In this document: in pieces, positions 45,638 to 53,625 of the stretch | How positions within the stretch are numbered: the first letter of the stretch is position 1 | Layout of the letters: the number at the start of each line of letters is the position of its first letter | Source of the DNA: Chloroflexota bacterium | GTDB lineage: Bacteria; Chloroflexota; Anaerolineae; 4572-78; J111 | NCBI GenBank assembly: GCA_016860845.1 | Contig: BOKF01000010.1 | Span: 1 to 64,000, forward strand | Reading direction: 5' to 3' | DNA length: 64,000 bases | Translations under genes and position numbers: made by a program | The notes under the pieces: model-generated | Databases searched by the model: none | Told to the model about the DNA's origin: nothing | What the model saw: only the letters and a program-made list of their open reading frames with translations

Positions 45638-46502
45638 CTTTATCACCGTTGCTCATGCCGATGAAGTTACCATGCCAGGTGTGATACCAGACCTGGCCGG
45701 TGACGCCATTCACACTCAGCATCCCGACGATCTGGCCATCGCGCAGAACGTGCAGAGTGTAGTAGCCGTAGAAGGGGTCGGCTTCGTCGGCGACCGTTGT
45801 GCCCGGCAGGTAGCTATCAAGGAACTGTTGAGCATAGCCCCGGGCCTGTTCGACGCTGACGGGCAGATCGGTCGCCGGCTGCTGAGAACCGTAACCCCAC
45901 CAGCCGCCCATATGGCCGTATTTCGTGTTCCACATCATATTGGGGCCAGGCTCCGGGTAGATGGCCCCGGTGTAGGGGTTGATCAGAAGCTCGAAGGTGT
46001 GAATCCCCGTGCTGTGTTCTTCTACCTCGGCGTAGAAGTTGTTGTTGAATTCCATCACCTCGGTCAGAGTCAGATCAGAGTTGCCATAGGCAGCCAGGTA
46101 CTGCTCGACGGCCTCCACAGCCTGGTCAAGGGTAAGGCGACTGCCCGTGCCAGGATAGCCATAGCCCCAACCACCCATCATCCCGCCCATCATCCCTCTG
46201 CCCATCATCCCGCCGGGACCATAGCCGTAGGGAACCGTGCCGGTAATACCTGGGGTAGAGGTGAGGCCATAGCCCCAACCGCCCACACCTGCACTGCGCG
46301 CAGACGCAAGTGTCATTCCTCTGCCCATCATGCCGCCCCTCATCATCCCGCCGGGACCATAGCCGCCCCAGTCGTCACTACCCGGCCCGCCCCACGGGGC
46401 CGGCCCCTGGGCCAGGGCCATGCCGGCCAGAAGAGCTACCAACAGCACACCGACGAACACGGCGGCGCCAATCCACTTGATCCACTTCAAACTGGTATTC
46501 AT
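45633..46502 (-). CDS. Secreted Met/Gly-rich PepSY-like protein
   Basis: The 289-residue exported protein has a signal peptide at about 1-31 (VGVLLVALLAGMALAQ). The next 100 residues are a Gly/Met/Tyr-rich region with repeated GGMMRGGMMGRGM and GGMMGRGMMGGMMGG units. Two PepSY-like modules follow: LTLDQAVEAVEQYLAAYGN with HTFELLINPYTGAIYPEPG, and SVEQARGYAQQFLDSYLPG with MLSVNGVTGQVWYHTWHG. Met clusters of this kind bind Cu(I) or Ag(I) in known copper-tolerance proteins. That function is inferred here. It is the first gene of a co-directional cluster reaching the histidine kinase, which has a similar Met loop. Confidence 0.75.
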   Translation of the reverse strand: MNTSLKWIKWIGAAVFVGVLLVALLAGMALAQGPAPWGGPGSDDWGGYGPGGMMRGGMMGRGMTLASARSAGVGGWGYGLTSTPGITGTVPYGYGPGGMMGRGMMGGMMGGWGYGYPGTGSRLTLDQAVEAVEQYLAAYGNSDLTLTEVMEFNNNFYAEVEEHSTGIHTFELLINPYTGAIYPEPGPNMMWNTKYGHMGGWWGYGSQQPATDLPVSVEQARGYAQQFLDSYLPGTTVADEADPFYGYYTLHVLRDGQIVGMLSVNGVTGQVWYHTWHGNFIGMSNGDKG

Positions 46503-46507
46503 TGTAA

Positions 46508-46568
46508 AAAACCTCCATTTCCTGTGGTGTTTTTAATTGATCTGCCACAAGGATAATGGAGGTTTGTG
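46508..46568. promoter_or_regulatory. Inverted repeat upstream of the Met-rich gene
   Basis: AACCTCCATT and AATGGAGGTT, together with inner CCTGTGG and CCACAAGG, form a 60-bp dyad directly upstream of the gene ending at 45633. Its position in the 5' leader suggests an operator or RNA hairpin that masks the ribosome site of the secreted Met-rich protein. Confidence 0.45.
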
Positions 46569-46626
46569 AACGGATTGTGAACGCAATGTAGGATTTTGGT
46601 GAAGCGAATCCCTTAAATATTCTTCT

Positions 46627-47475
46627 TCATCCAGGGGTTGGATCAGTGATGAGATCAGCGGACCTTGGGCTATATTTGGATAACCACCTTTTGGCCGTTG
46701 CCGCCACAACTTGCAAGATAGCCTGACTGCCATCATCCTGCCCCTTCTCAAAATCTCCCTCAACATTCCCCATTTGGTTGGTGACGTGAGCAAAACAGAC
46801 GACTGGCTTGTCTCGTGCTTGAGCAAAGGCATATAACGCTGCTGCTTCCATCTCTACGGCTAAAATATCTGCCAGGTGAGCCTGCTCAATCGCCAGCGCC
46901 GTTTCGCGAAAAGGTGCGTCGGTGGTCCAGGCAGCTCCCCGATAGACCAGAACGGGCAAGTCCCCAAAAGCGCCCTCAAGTAGGGTGAGCAAGCTGTTAT
47001 CAATCGCTGAATAGTCTGAGGGTGGCAGATAGTGATAGCTGGTGCCCTCATCTCGCAAGGCCTGGTCAATCAACACGAAGTAGGGCGGTTGAGCCACCGG
47101 CCGGATTTGCCCGGAAGAGGTGACGCTGATGAGCAACCGGCAGCCGGAGGCAAACAATTCCTCGGCGACCAGCACAGCAAACGAAGCGCCTACGGCACAG
47201 CCGACCAGTCCAAACCCCAGGCCATCGTACCCAAACTCGTAAAGTTGGGTGTGGTAGCAGGCCCAGGACGGGTTAAGACTGGCCTGATGGGTTGCGACCA
47301 GATGGCGCACCAGGTCGCCATCCGGGTCGAGCAAGCAGATCGCCGGAATAGCTCCCGCCGGGATGGCTTTTTGACGCCTGGCCTCGCGGAGCAGATTTTC
47401 GGGCACAAACACCGACGGCTGGTCATAGTGCTTGTGGCGCAGCAGAGGTGGGGTTAAAGAGTTTTCACTTTTCAT
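46627..47475 (-). CDS. Nucleoside phosphorylase (uridine phosphorylase-like)
   Basis: The 282-residue enzyme is of the PNP/UDP family and cleaves nucleosides with phosphate in the cytoplasm. Recognisable parts are the phosphate or ribose region GFGLVGCAVGASFAVLVAEE, YHYLPPSDYSAID and the family motif DILAVEMEAAALYAFAQARD, with the Glu that binds ribose hydroxyls. The base preference (uridine, purine or other) cannot be read with confidence. It stands between the envelope cluster and gcvH on the same strand. Confidence 0.82.
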   Translation of the reverse strand: MKSENSLTPPLLRHKHYDQPSVFVPENLLREARRQKAIPAGAIPAICLLDPDGDLVRHLVATHQASLNPSWACYHTQLYEFGYDGLGFGLVGCAVGASFAVLVAEELFASGCRLLISVTSSGQIRPVAQPPYFVLIDQALRDEGTSYHYLPPSDYSAIDNSLLTLLEGAFGDLPVLVYRGAAWTTDAPFRETALAIEQAHLADILAVEMEAAALYAFAQARDKPVVCFAHVTNQMGNVEGDFEKGQDDGSQAILQVVAATAKRWLSKYSPRSADLITDPTPG

Positions 47476-47536
47476 TATCTGACAACATTCGGTATTTCAA
47501 ATGGGTGGATTTTCACAATTGCCCAATGCGGCTGGG

Positions 47537-47920
47537 TTACTCGTTGGTCGCTACTTTTTCGTATGCTGAACCAGACAGGAGGTTATCCCACTCAGCGGGA
47601 TTGGCAGGTTTGAATTTGATCATCCAGCCGGTCCCATAAGGGTCGGTGTTGATGGTTTCCGGCGCATCCGCCAGGGCCGGGTTGACTTCGATGATTTCGC
47701 CACTCATGGGCATATAAAGATCGCTGGCGGCTTTGACCGACTCGACCACGCCAAAAATCTCACCCTTGTTCAGGGTACGCCCCACGGCGGGCAGTTCTAC
47801 ATAAACCACGTCGCTCAAGCTATCCTGGGCGTGATCGGTGATGCCACAAACGATTAAATCTCCCTCCTGGCGCGCCCACTCGTGGCTCGCTTGATATTTG
47901 GCTTGGGGGTCTAATTTCAT
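47537..47920 (-). CDS. gcvH: Glycine cleavage system H protein
   Basis: The 127-residue lipoyl carrier shuttles the aminomethyl group between the P, T and L proteins of glycine cleavage. The lipoylated Lys63 lies in GVVESVKAASDLYMPMSGEI. Other family features are ASHEWARQEGDLIVCGITD, DVVYVELPAVGRTL and GTGWMIKFKP. Genes for P and T proteins are not here, so this is an isolated copy. In some bacteria such extra H proteins serve lipoate relay. The start at 47920 follows GAAGGAG. The leader carries an interleaved set of inverted repeats. Confidence 0.94.
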   Translation of the reverse strand: MKLDPQAKYQASHEWARQEGDLIVCGITDHAQDSLSDVVYVELPAVGRTLNKGEIFGVVESVKAASDLYMPMSGEIIEVNPALADAPETINTDPYGTGWMIKFKPANPAEWDNLLSGSAYEKVATNE

Positions 47921-47961
47921 TAAATAATTCTCCTTCACTGGTGATTAAATAATTGTGTATT

Positions 47962-48020
47962 GAGGAGGCGATGAGACGATAAGGTTGATTCGCCTCCTCG
48001 CTTCATTTCTCCTCGTCTCA
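47962..48020 (-). promoter_or_regulatory. Interleaved inverted repeats in the gcvH leader
   Basis: Two complementary pairs are interleaved: GAGGAGGCGA (47962-47971) with TCGCCTCCTC (47990-47999), and TGAGACGA (47972-47979) with TCGTCTCA (48013-48020). In RNA this order permits a pseudoknot or two mutually exclusive hairpins, a common design of leader regulation. It lies 42-100 nt upstream of the gcvH start. It does not resemble the glycine riboswitch consensus I know. Confidence 0.5.
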
Positions 48021-48145
48021 CTTTCGGTAAATCGGCGTATAACAAGGCCGTCTAACCATGACAATCGCTTTGGGCTGATCCCGGATGATAACTATGCGCT
48101 TTAAGCCCCTATTTTAAGGGGTTCCGTGGAGGAGTACCCCGGGCC

Positions 48146-48385
48146 TCAGCAAGCGGTGGAAACAGTGGCTACCAGCACCACATCGCCGTGCTCGGCGGCT
48201 CGCTCAAAGGCGACTCTGAGGGCGGTGAAGACCTGCTCCTCGGACCCCTGCAACTCGGTACTCATCCTGCCCACCTCATAGCTCAAACCCAGGGCTTCTA
48301 CTTCTTTCAGCGCCTCTGCGAGAATCTCGCCAATCTGTGTAGTTCGTAAAGGATAGAGAGAAAACTGACAAGTCACCATGGTCAT
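48146..48385 (-). CDS. YKOF/thiamine-binding-like small protein
   Basis: The 79-residue protein is of the YkoF/DUF77 type, which folds as a ferredoxin-like dimer and binds thiamine-like ligands in studied members. The matching stretches are TCQFSLYPLRTTQIGEILAE, LGLSYEVGRMSTELQGSEEQ and DVVLVATVSTAC. Its ATG overlaps the methyltransferase stop by 4 nt. A GC-rich hairpin-like CCCCTTAAAATAGGGG follows the stop. No thiamine genes are adjacent. Confidence 0.75.
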   Translation of the reverse strand: MTMVTCQFSLYPLRTTQIGEILAEALKEVEALGLSYEVGRMSTELQGSEEQVFTALRVAFERAAEHGDVVLVATVSTAC

Positions 48386-49107
48386 CCTCGCTTCTCAGTC
48401 CTGGCTACCAGGAAAGCTCCGAAAGGCTTGAGCAGGACAGAGCCAAGCCGTTCCAGGCTTAAAGCCACTCCCCCCACACGGCCAGGGGACCAGGGAGGGG
48501 TCACGATACAACTCTGCCAGGCCACCGGACCATAGGAGTGCAGCAGGCTGATCAGCTCCGGTGGATTGAAGAAATGGGCATACTCGTAAACCGTTCCCTT
48601 TTGCCGCCGATAAGTCCAGGCCCACAGGCTCCAGGCATTGAGGACACCGACCACCAGGCGGCCGCCGGGCCGCAGGACTCGCAGCATTTCGGCCACAACG
48701 GTCTGAGGTGAGTTGACAAACTCCAAGGCGGTCACGCTGACGACCAGGTTGAAGCTCTCCGCCGGAAAAGGTAAGGTCTCGGCTGCCCCCTGGACATATC
48801 CCACCGGCAGTCCTGAGGCTTTGGCCTTATGAGTTGCAGCCGCCAGCATCGCCGGCGCTAAGTCTATGCCAATAGCCCGGATGTCTTGTCGGGCCAGGTC
48901 CAGGGTGTAATCTCCTGTCCCGCAGCCGACATCCAGCACCCGTTCCCCCGGCTGCACCCTCGCCAGCGCAAAGAGCACTTCCTTCTCCCGCGTATTGACA
49001 AAGGCGCCGAGTGGCGTTGTATACCAGGCATCGTACCGGGAGGCCAGGCGATCAAAGGCAGCGATGATAGGGTTATCTGTATATCTGACTGAAGATTTCT
49101 TGAACAT
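48382..49107 (-). CDS. Class I SAM-dependent methyltransferase
   Basis: The 241-residue Rossmann-fold methyltransferase (Methyltransf_11 type) has motif I ERVLDVGCGTGDYTLDLA near residue 55. An acidic loop AIGIDLAPAML, motif IV ESFNLVVSVTALEFV and VLRPGGRLVVGVLNAWSLW follow. The N-terminal FDRLASRYDAWYTTPLG is like UbiE/arsenite-methyltransferase relatives. The substrate is unknown. It overlaps the YKOF-like gene by 4 nt, so the pair forms an operon. Confidence 0.87.
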   Translation of the reverse strand: MFKKSSVRYTDNPIIAAFDRLASRYDAWYTTPLGAFVNTREKEVLFALARVQPGERVLDVGCGTGDYTLDLARQDIRAIGIDLAPAMLAAATHKAKASGLPVGYVQGAAETLPFPAESFNLVVSVTALEFVNSPQTVVAEMLRVLRPGGRLVVGVLNAWSLWAWTYRRQKGTVYEYAHFFNPPELISLLHSYGPVAWQSCIVTPPWSPGRVGGVALSLERLGSVLLKPFGAFLVARTEKRG

Positions 49108-49158
49108 CTCGTCCGACAGACTACTTCTATAAAATCTCCCCGGATAGACTCCGCTGTT

Positions 49159-50877
49159 TTATGACTCCATCGTACCGGAATTAGGGTAGGGCCGGCGAAT
49201 CATTTCGTTCAAGGCGGCGCCAGCCGGCACCATCGGGTAGACCATGTCATGCTGTTCCACCACAAATTCAATCAACACCGGGCCGTGGTGGGCTTGAGCT
49301 TGACGGATGGTCGGGAGCACCTCTTCGGCTTTTTCCACCCGGAAACCGGGCATCCGATACGCCTTAGCCAGGGTAACATAGTCGGGGCTGTAAATAGGCG
49401 TTTCCATATACCGGGCTTCGTAGAAAAGCTGTTGCCATTGTCGCACCATGCCCAGGTAACCGTTATTGATAATGGCTATTTTGATATTGGCGTTTTCCTG
49501 TACCGCCGTGGCCAGCTCTGTAATGGTCATCTGAATACTCCCATCACCCACAATGACCCAAATCTCCCGATCTTTCGCGTGGAAACTGGCGCCAATGGCC
49601 GCCGGCAGGCTAAAACCCATCGTCCCCAGACCGCCGGAGGTGACCAAAGTGTAAGGTTCTTCATGAGCGTAGTACTGAGCCGCCAGCATCTGGTGCTGGC
49701 CCACATCCGAGACAAGCATAGCTCTGCCGTCGGTGCCCTGCCAGATGGACCGGATGACCTGAGCGGCCAGCAAGGTTGGTGTTTCAAACTGTAGCACGTC
49801 CCGCTGACTGCTATCTTCCTGCCAGTTCGAAATCTGGCCCAACCAGGCGGAACGGTTGCGGGGTTTGACGCCAGGATTGATCTGCCGCAGGACCGTGCCT
49901 AAATCGGCGTGAATACCCACATCAACCCGGATATTTTTATTGATCTCAGCGCCATCAATCTCGATGTGGATTTTCTTTGAATGGGGCGAATAGGTCTTGA
50001 GGTTACCGGTCACCCGGTCATCAAAACGCATCCCACAGGCAATCAGCAGGTCGGCTTCTTGAATCGCATGATTGGCGCAGGCTTCACCATGCATGCCCAT
50101 CATCCCCATATTGAGCGGGTGGCTGGCCGGTAAACTGCCAATCCCCAGGAGCGTGGTCGTTATCGGGATGTTGCCCTTTTCCGCCAATTCACGCAGTTCT
50201 CGCATCGCCCCGGAAAACAGTACGCCATGACCGGCCAGGATGACCGGCCGCTCGGCTTGATTAATCAACTCCAGCGCCACCGCCACCTGGTCATCGCTGG
50301 CCTGCTGCGGGGGATGGTAACCGGGTAGGGTGATCGGATCGGTTGGGTACTCAAACTCAATTTTGGCATTTGGCATATCTCTGGGAATATCGACGAGCAC
50401 GGGGCCAGGCCGTCCCGTCCGGGCAATGTAGAAGGCTTCGCGGATCGTTTGGGCCAGTTCGCTAATATCTGCCACCAGGTAGTTATGTTTGGTAATCGGC
50501 AGAGTGATCCCGGTTATATCCACTTCCTGGAAAGCGTCACCCCCAATGGCGGTGCTGGCGACCTGGCCGGTGATACACACGATGGGCGAGGAGTCCATCA
50601 TCGCCGTGGCAATCCCGGTAACCATATTGGTGGCGCCGGGACCGGAGGTCGCCATAGCCACGCCCACTTTGCCGCTGGCCCGGGCATAGCCATCAGCCAT
50701 GTGGGTCGCCCCCTGCTCATGGCGGACCAGGACATGGTGAATCCGGTCTTTATATTTGCTGAACGCATCATAGGTTGGCAGAGTGGCCGCGCCGGGATAA
50801 CCAAAAACAACTTCTACGCCTTCTCTGAGCAGACACTCCCAGATAATTTCGGCGCCGGTCTTTATTTCGCCTATAAT
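49159..50877 (-). CDS. ilvB: Acetolactate synthase large subunit, apparent ATT start
   Basis: This is a 572-residue ThDP enzyme of branched-chain amino-acid synthesis. The first ATG (50700) would drop the essential Glu of RHEQGATHMADGYARA. The frame stays open and homologous upstream to TGAEIIWECLLREGVEVVFG. The only start with a proper ribosome site is ATT at 50877, with AAGGAG seven bases before it, putting Glu54 in place. Other landmarks are TSGPGATNMVTG, FQEVDITG, GMMGMHGEACANHAIQ and the ThDP/Mg motif GDGSIQMTITELATAV, with IINNGYLGMVRQWQ. No ilvN regulatory subunit follows. An ATA codon sits where relatives have ATG-AAG-x-GGC. Confidence 0.88.
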   Translation of the reverse strand: MIGEIKTGAEIIWECLLREGVEVVFGYPGAATLPTYDAFSKYKDRIHHVLVRHEQGATHMADGYARASGKVGVAMATSGPGATNMVTGIATAMMDSSPIVCITGQVASTAIGGDAFQEVDITGITLPITKHNYLVADISELAQTIREAFYIARTGRPGPVLVDIPRDMPNAKIEFEYPTDPITLPGYHPPQQASDDQVAVALELINQAERPVILAGHGVLFSGAMRELRELAEKGNIPITTTLLGIGSLPASHPLNMGMMGMHGEACANHAIQEADLLIACGMRFDDRVTGNLKTYSPHSKKIHIEIDGAEINKNIRVDVGIHADLGTVLRQINPGVKPRNRSAWLGQISNWQEDSSQRDVLQFETPTLLAAQVIRSIWQGTDGRAMLVSDVGQHQMLAAQYYAHEEPYTLVTSGGLGTMGFSLPAAIGASFHAKDREIWVIVGDGSIQMTITELATAVQENANIKIAIINNGYLGMVRQWQQLFYEARYMETPIYSPDYVTLAKAYRMPGFRVEKAEEVLPTIRQAQAHHGPVLIEFVVEQHDMVYPMVPAGAALNEMIRRPYPNSGTMES

Positions 50878-50920
50878 TAGTTTTCTCCTTTTTGAATGGT
50901 CAGAATGATGATGTAATCTG

Positions 50921-51145
50921 TTACGCCTCCCCGCCCCTTGTCAAATACTTCTCCATCGAAATAGCCTCGAAGGGGCAAGCAGGCAGACACAGGCGACAGT
51001 CGTAGCAGCGACTCACGTCCAAGACCGGCGGCTCGTCGGGGTCAAGGCGGACGATGGCCCGGACTTTGCAGACCCGGGCTGCCAGGCAGCGGCGGCAGGC
51101 CCGGCACCGCTCGTTATTTATGCGCAGACGGATATCGCGGATCAT
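50921..51145 (-). CDS. Two-cluster 4Fe-4S ferredoxin
   Basis: The 74-residue electron carrier has cysteine sets CRACRRCLAARVC (CxxCxxC-x5-C, atypical first cluster) and CYDCRLCLPACPF (classical CxxCxxCxxxCP). It starts at MIRDIRLRINNE. It is the last gene of the selD-dsrE-nifS-flavoprotein series, 58 bp after the flavoprotein stop, and is the natural electron partner of that oxidoreductase. A longer frame starting TTG at 51226 overlaps the flavoprotein end but adds no recognisable sequence. Confidence 0.82.
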   Translation of the reverse strand: MIRDIRLRINNERCRACRRCLAARVCKVRAIVRLDPDEPPVLDVSRCYDCRLCLPACPFEAISMEKYLTRGGEA

Positions 51146-51203
51146 CGTTATTCCAGGCTCTTGAGCTAACTTAACAGGTCTTAGAGATCCAATACCGACA
51201 TCT

Positions 51204-52430
51204 CTAAAGCGACGCTGGAATACCAAAGATTTTGGCCCCCAGGTTCAGACCCAATCGAGCCGACTGCCGGGCTATGCCCTCGCCCAGCCAATACCTCTCA
51301 AACATCACCTTGCCCCAGTGCCACAACCGACCAGATCGAGGTTGGCCGACCGCCGGATTCGGTTCGGCGTAAAACTGGCCGCTGGCAAAGCCGGCCGAGC
51401 CACCCCCGGCCTCGATCCAGCAGTAACCCAGTCCATCAAACTCGGCCTGGGGTGCGCTCCCGCCGATTTCAGCCGCGATCCGAGCCGCCACGGCCTCAGC
51501 TTCCGCGTGGGCGAAGGTACCGGCTTTGGGCAGGGGTTTGCCGTTGGCCAGGGTAATGGTGGTCACATCGCCGATAGCATAGACATTTTCGAAGCGCGTG
51601 GCCAGGGTGTGCCTGTCCACCGGGACCCAACCGGCCTCGTTAGCCAGGGGCGACTCTTTGACCACCCGTGGTGGACGATGAGGCGGCACACCGGCCAGGA
51701 AGTTGAAAGGCTCTGGGCGGCCGTTCTTGAAAACCAGGGTCCGCCCGGCGGCGTCAAGGTGATCCAGCGGCAGATTGGGGTGAAAGCCGATGTCTTTGGC
51801 GGCCAACATACTCACCACGGCCTCACCCATCAGCGGGCCGGCGACGGGCATCGGTTGTGGCTCCGGGGTGAAGATATGTAGCTCGCTCCGGTCGCGCACA
51901 CCTCGGCGGCGTAAGGCGTCATCGAGCAGCATCGCCGCCTCGTAGGGGGCAGCCGGGCACTTGTACGGCATGGCTGAAACCAACACGGCCACCTGGCCCC
52001 CCTGAAACTGTTGCAGCGCCGCCCACAGCCCGGTCGCCCCGGCCAGGTCGAAGAAGTTGTGGGCGCTCTCGCCGAAGCCGGGCGCAACCTCAGGGGCCAG
52101 GTCAGCGCCCAGAGCAATAACCAGATAGTCATAGCCCAACTCTTGGTCGTCAATTCGCACCCGACCTCGCTCCGGGTCTATAGCCTGCACCTCGGCCTGC
52201 CTCACCTCGACTCCCGGCCGCACCAGGCGGCTTAGGTCTTTGCGAATTTGGCCGGCTTGTCGCCAGCCAACCATCACCCACAACAAGGAGGGAGTGAAGA
52301 TGTACTCGGCCCGCTTGTCTACGAGCACAATCCGGTGCTCCGAGCCCAGTCGCTGCCGCAGGGCATTAGCGGTGACGATACCGCCGACGCCGCCACCCAG
52401 GATGAGAATTGTTTTGCCGTTCATCATCAA
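51204..52430 (-). CDS. Sulfide:quinone reductase-like FAD oxidoreductase
   Basis: The 408-residue flavoprotein is of the sulfide:quinone or polysulfide reductase type. The FAD-binding start is ILILGGGVGGIVTANAL. YDYLVIALGADLAPE comes from the second Rossmann segment. C158 in MPYKCPAAPYEAAMLLDD is the position of a redox-active Cys in SQR enzymes. ENVYAIGDVTTI binds FAD, and GYCWIEAGGGSAGF carries another Cys. The C-terminus may touch the membrane. It overlaps nifS by 4 nt. In this operon, oxidation or reduction of sulfide, selenide or persulfides is plausible. Confidence 0.85.
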   Translation of the reverse strand: MMMNGKTILILGGGVGGIVTANALRQRLGSEHRIVLVDKRAEYIFTPSLLWVMVGWRQAGQIRKDLSRLVRPGVEVRQAEVQAIDPERGRVRIDDQELGYDYLVIALGADLAPEVAPGFGESAHNFFDLAGATGLWAALQQFQGGQVAVLVSAMPYKCPAAPYEAAMLLDDALRRRGVRDRSELHIFTPEPQPMPVAGPLMGEAVVSMLAAKDIGFHPNLPLDHLDAAGRTLVFKNGRPEPFNFLAGVPPHRPPRVVKESPLANEAGWVPVDRHTLATRFENVYAIGDVTTITLANGKPLPKAGTFAHAEAEAVAARIAAEIGGSAPQAEFDGLGYCWIEAGGGSAGFASGQFYAEPNPAVGQPRSGRLWHWGKVMFERYWLGEGIARQSARLGLNLGAKIFGIPASL

Positions 52431-53575
52431 CCCCTCCTGCTTTCACCGCTCAAAGTTCTCAACCGTTCAACCAGGAAGGTCACCGCCTGATCCACTTCTT
52501 CCGCGGTGGTCCAGCGGCCCAGGCTGAAACGCACAGCGCTCAGGGCCTGTTCCCGTGGCGTTCCCATCGCCAGCAGCACGGCGGAGGGTTCGGTCTCCCC
52601 GGCATGGCAGGCCGAGCCGGTCGAGGCGGCTATTTCCGGTAACGCCGCCAACAAGCTGTTGCTGTCTATGCCGGTGAAACTGAGGTTGAGGGTGTTGGGC
52701 AGCCGTTCCGTGGGGTGGCCGTTCAGGGCCAACTGAACTCCCGGCTGCATCAGCCCTTGATACAGGCGCTCGCGCAATTCTCGCAGCCGCCCGGCGGCCT
52801 CGGCCAGGTTCTCCCCGGCCAGGCGGCACGCCTCCCCCAGCCCGACCGTCCCGGCGACATTCTCCGTGCTGGCTCGCCGCCCTCCCTCGTGACCGGCCCC
52901 GTGGATGAGCGATTCCACCTGTAGTCCTCGCCGGATATACAGCGCCCCCACCCCTTTGGGAGCATAGAACTTATGCCCGACGACCGTCAGCAAATCCACC
53001 TGCAGCTCATCCACCCGCGTCGGAATCTTGCCCATTGATTGGGCCGCGTCGGTGTGGAAAGGGATGCCGTGGGCGCGGGCGATACGGCCAATGGCGGCAA
53101 GCGGCTGGATCGTCCCCACCTCGTTATTGGCGTGCATCATCGTGATTAAGATGGTGCGGGGGGTGATGGCTTGCGCCACCGCGTCCGGGTCCACCCTTCC
53201 GTAGTTGTCTACGGGCAGGTAGGTCACCCGAAAGCCGCGCCGTTCCAGGTAACGGCAGGGTTCCAGGACGGCCGGGTGTTCCACCTGGGAGGTGATGATG
53301 TGATCGCCTCGGTCGCGGTTGGCCTCGGCGATACCCTTGATGGCCAGGTTGTTCGTCTCGCTGCCGCTGCTGGTGAAGACGATCTCATCCGGCTCACCCC
53401 CCAGCAGTGCGGCGACCTGCCGGCGGGCCTGCTCGACCCCCAGCCGGGCCTGCACCCCGTAAGGATGGCTGCTGGACGGGTTGCCAAAATGCTCGCGCAG
53501 ATAGGGCAGCATGGCCTCCAACACCAGCGGGTCCACGGGGGTCGTGGCATTGTAATCTAAGTAAATTGGTCGCAT
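52427..53575 (-). CDS. Cysteine desulfurase, NifS/IscS type
   Basis: The 382-residue PLP enzyme removes sulfur from cysteine as an enzyme-bound persulfide. Members also act on selenocysteine. Landmarks are YLDYNATTPVDP, GNPSSSHPYG, FTSSGSETNNLAIKG, HANNEVGTIQPL, FHTDAAQSMGK, PLP-Lys202 in VGHKFYAPKG and persulfide Cys323 in STGSACHAGETEPS. It lies between the PIG-L and flavoprotein genes in the selD operon, so delivery of selenium to SelD or sulfur to the DsrE-like protein is likely. No iscU/nifU is adjacent, arguing against a dedicated Fe-S role. Confidence 0.92.
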   Translation of the reverse strand: MRPIYLDYNATTPVDPLVLEAMLPYLREHFGNPSSSHPYGVQARLGVEQARRQVAALLGGEPDEIVFTSSGSETNNLAIKGIAEANRDRGDHIITSQVEHPAVLEPCRYLERRGFRVTYLPVDNYGRVDPDAVAQAITPRTILITMMHANNEVGTIQPLAAIGRIARAHGIPFHTDAAQSMGKIPTRVDELQVDLLTVVGHKFYAPKGVGALYIRRGLQVESLIHGAGHEGGRRASTENVAGTVGLGEACRLAGENLAEAAGRLRELRERLYQGLMQPGVQLALNGHPTERLPNTLNLSFTGIDSNSLLAALPEIAASTGSACHAGETEPSAVLLAMGTPREQALSAVRFSLGRWTTAEEVDQAVTFLVERLRTLSGESRRG

Positions 53576-53625
53576 CGGTTCATTCCTCCTTTTCTATAGC
53601 CCACCCGGGGCCACTGAGTTTAACA

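Noticed and set aside
45489..46556. 355-codon plus-strand ORF opposite the Met-rich gene
   Set aside because: The His/Pro/Ala-rich product is the complement of Met/Gly codons. The minus frame has a signal peptide and PepSY-like motifs.
48146..48385. TGA after ...VSTAC of the YKOF-like gene as a second possible Sec codon
   Set aside because: Homology ends at the TGA, and the following codons lead straight into a hairpin and soon a stop, so it is a normal terminator codon.
50598..50810. Short minus-strand ORF at the acetolactate synthase start
   Set aside because: It is a different frame within the ilvB N-terminal coding region, whose protein-level homology is decisive.
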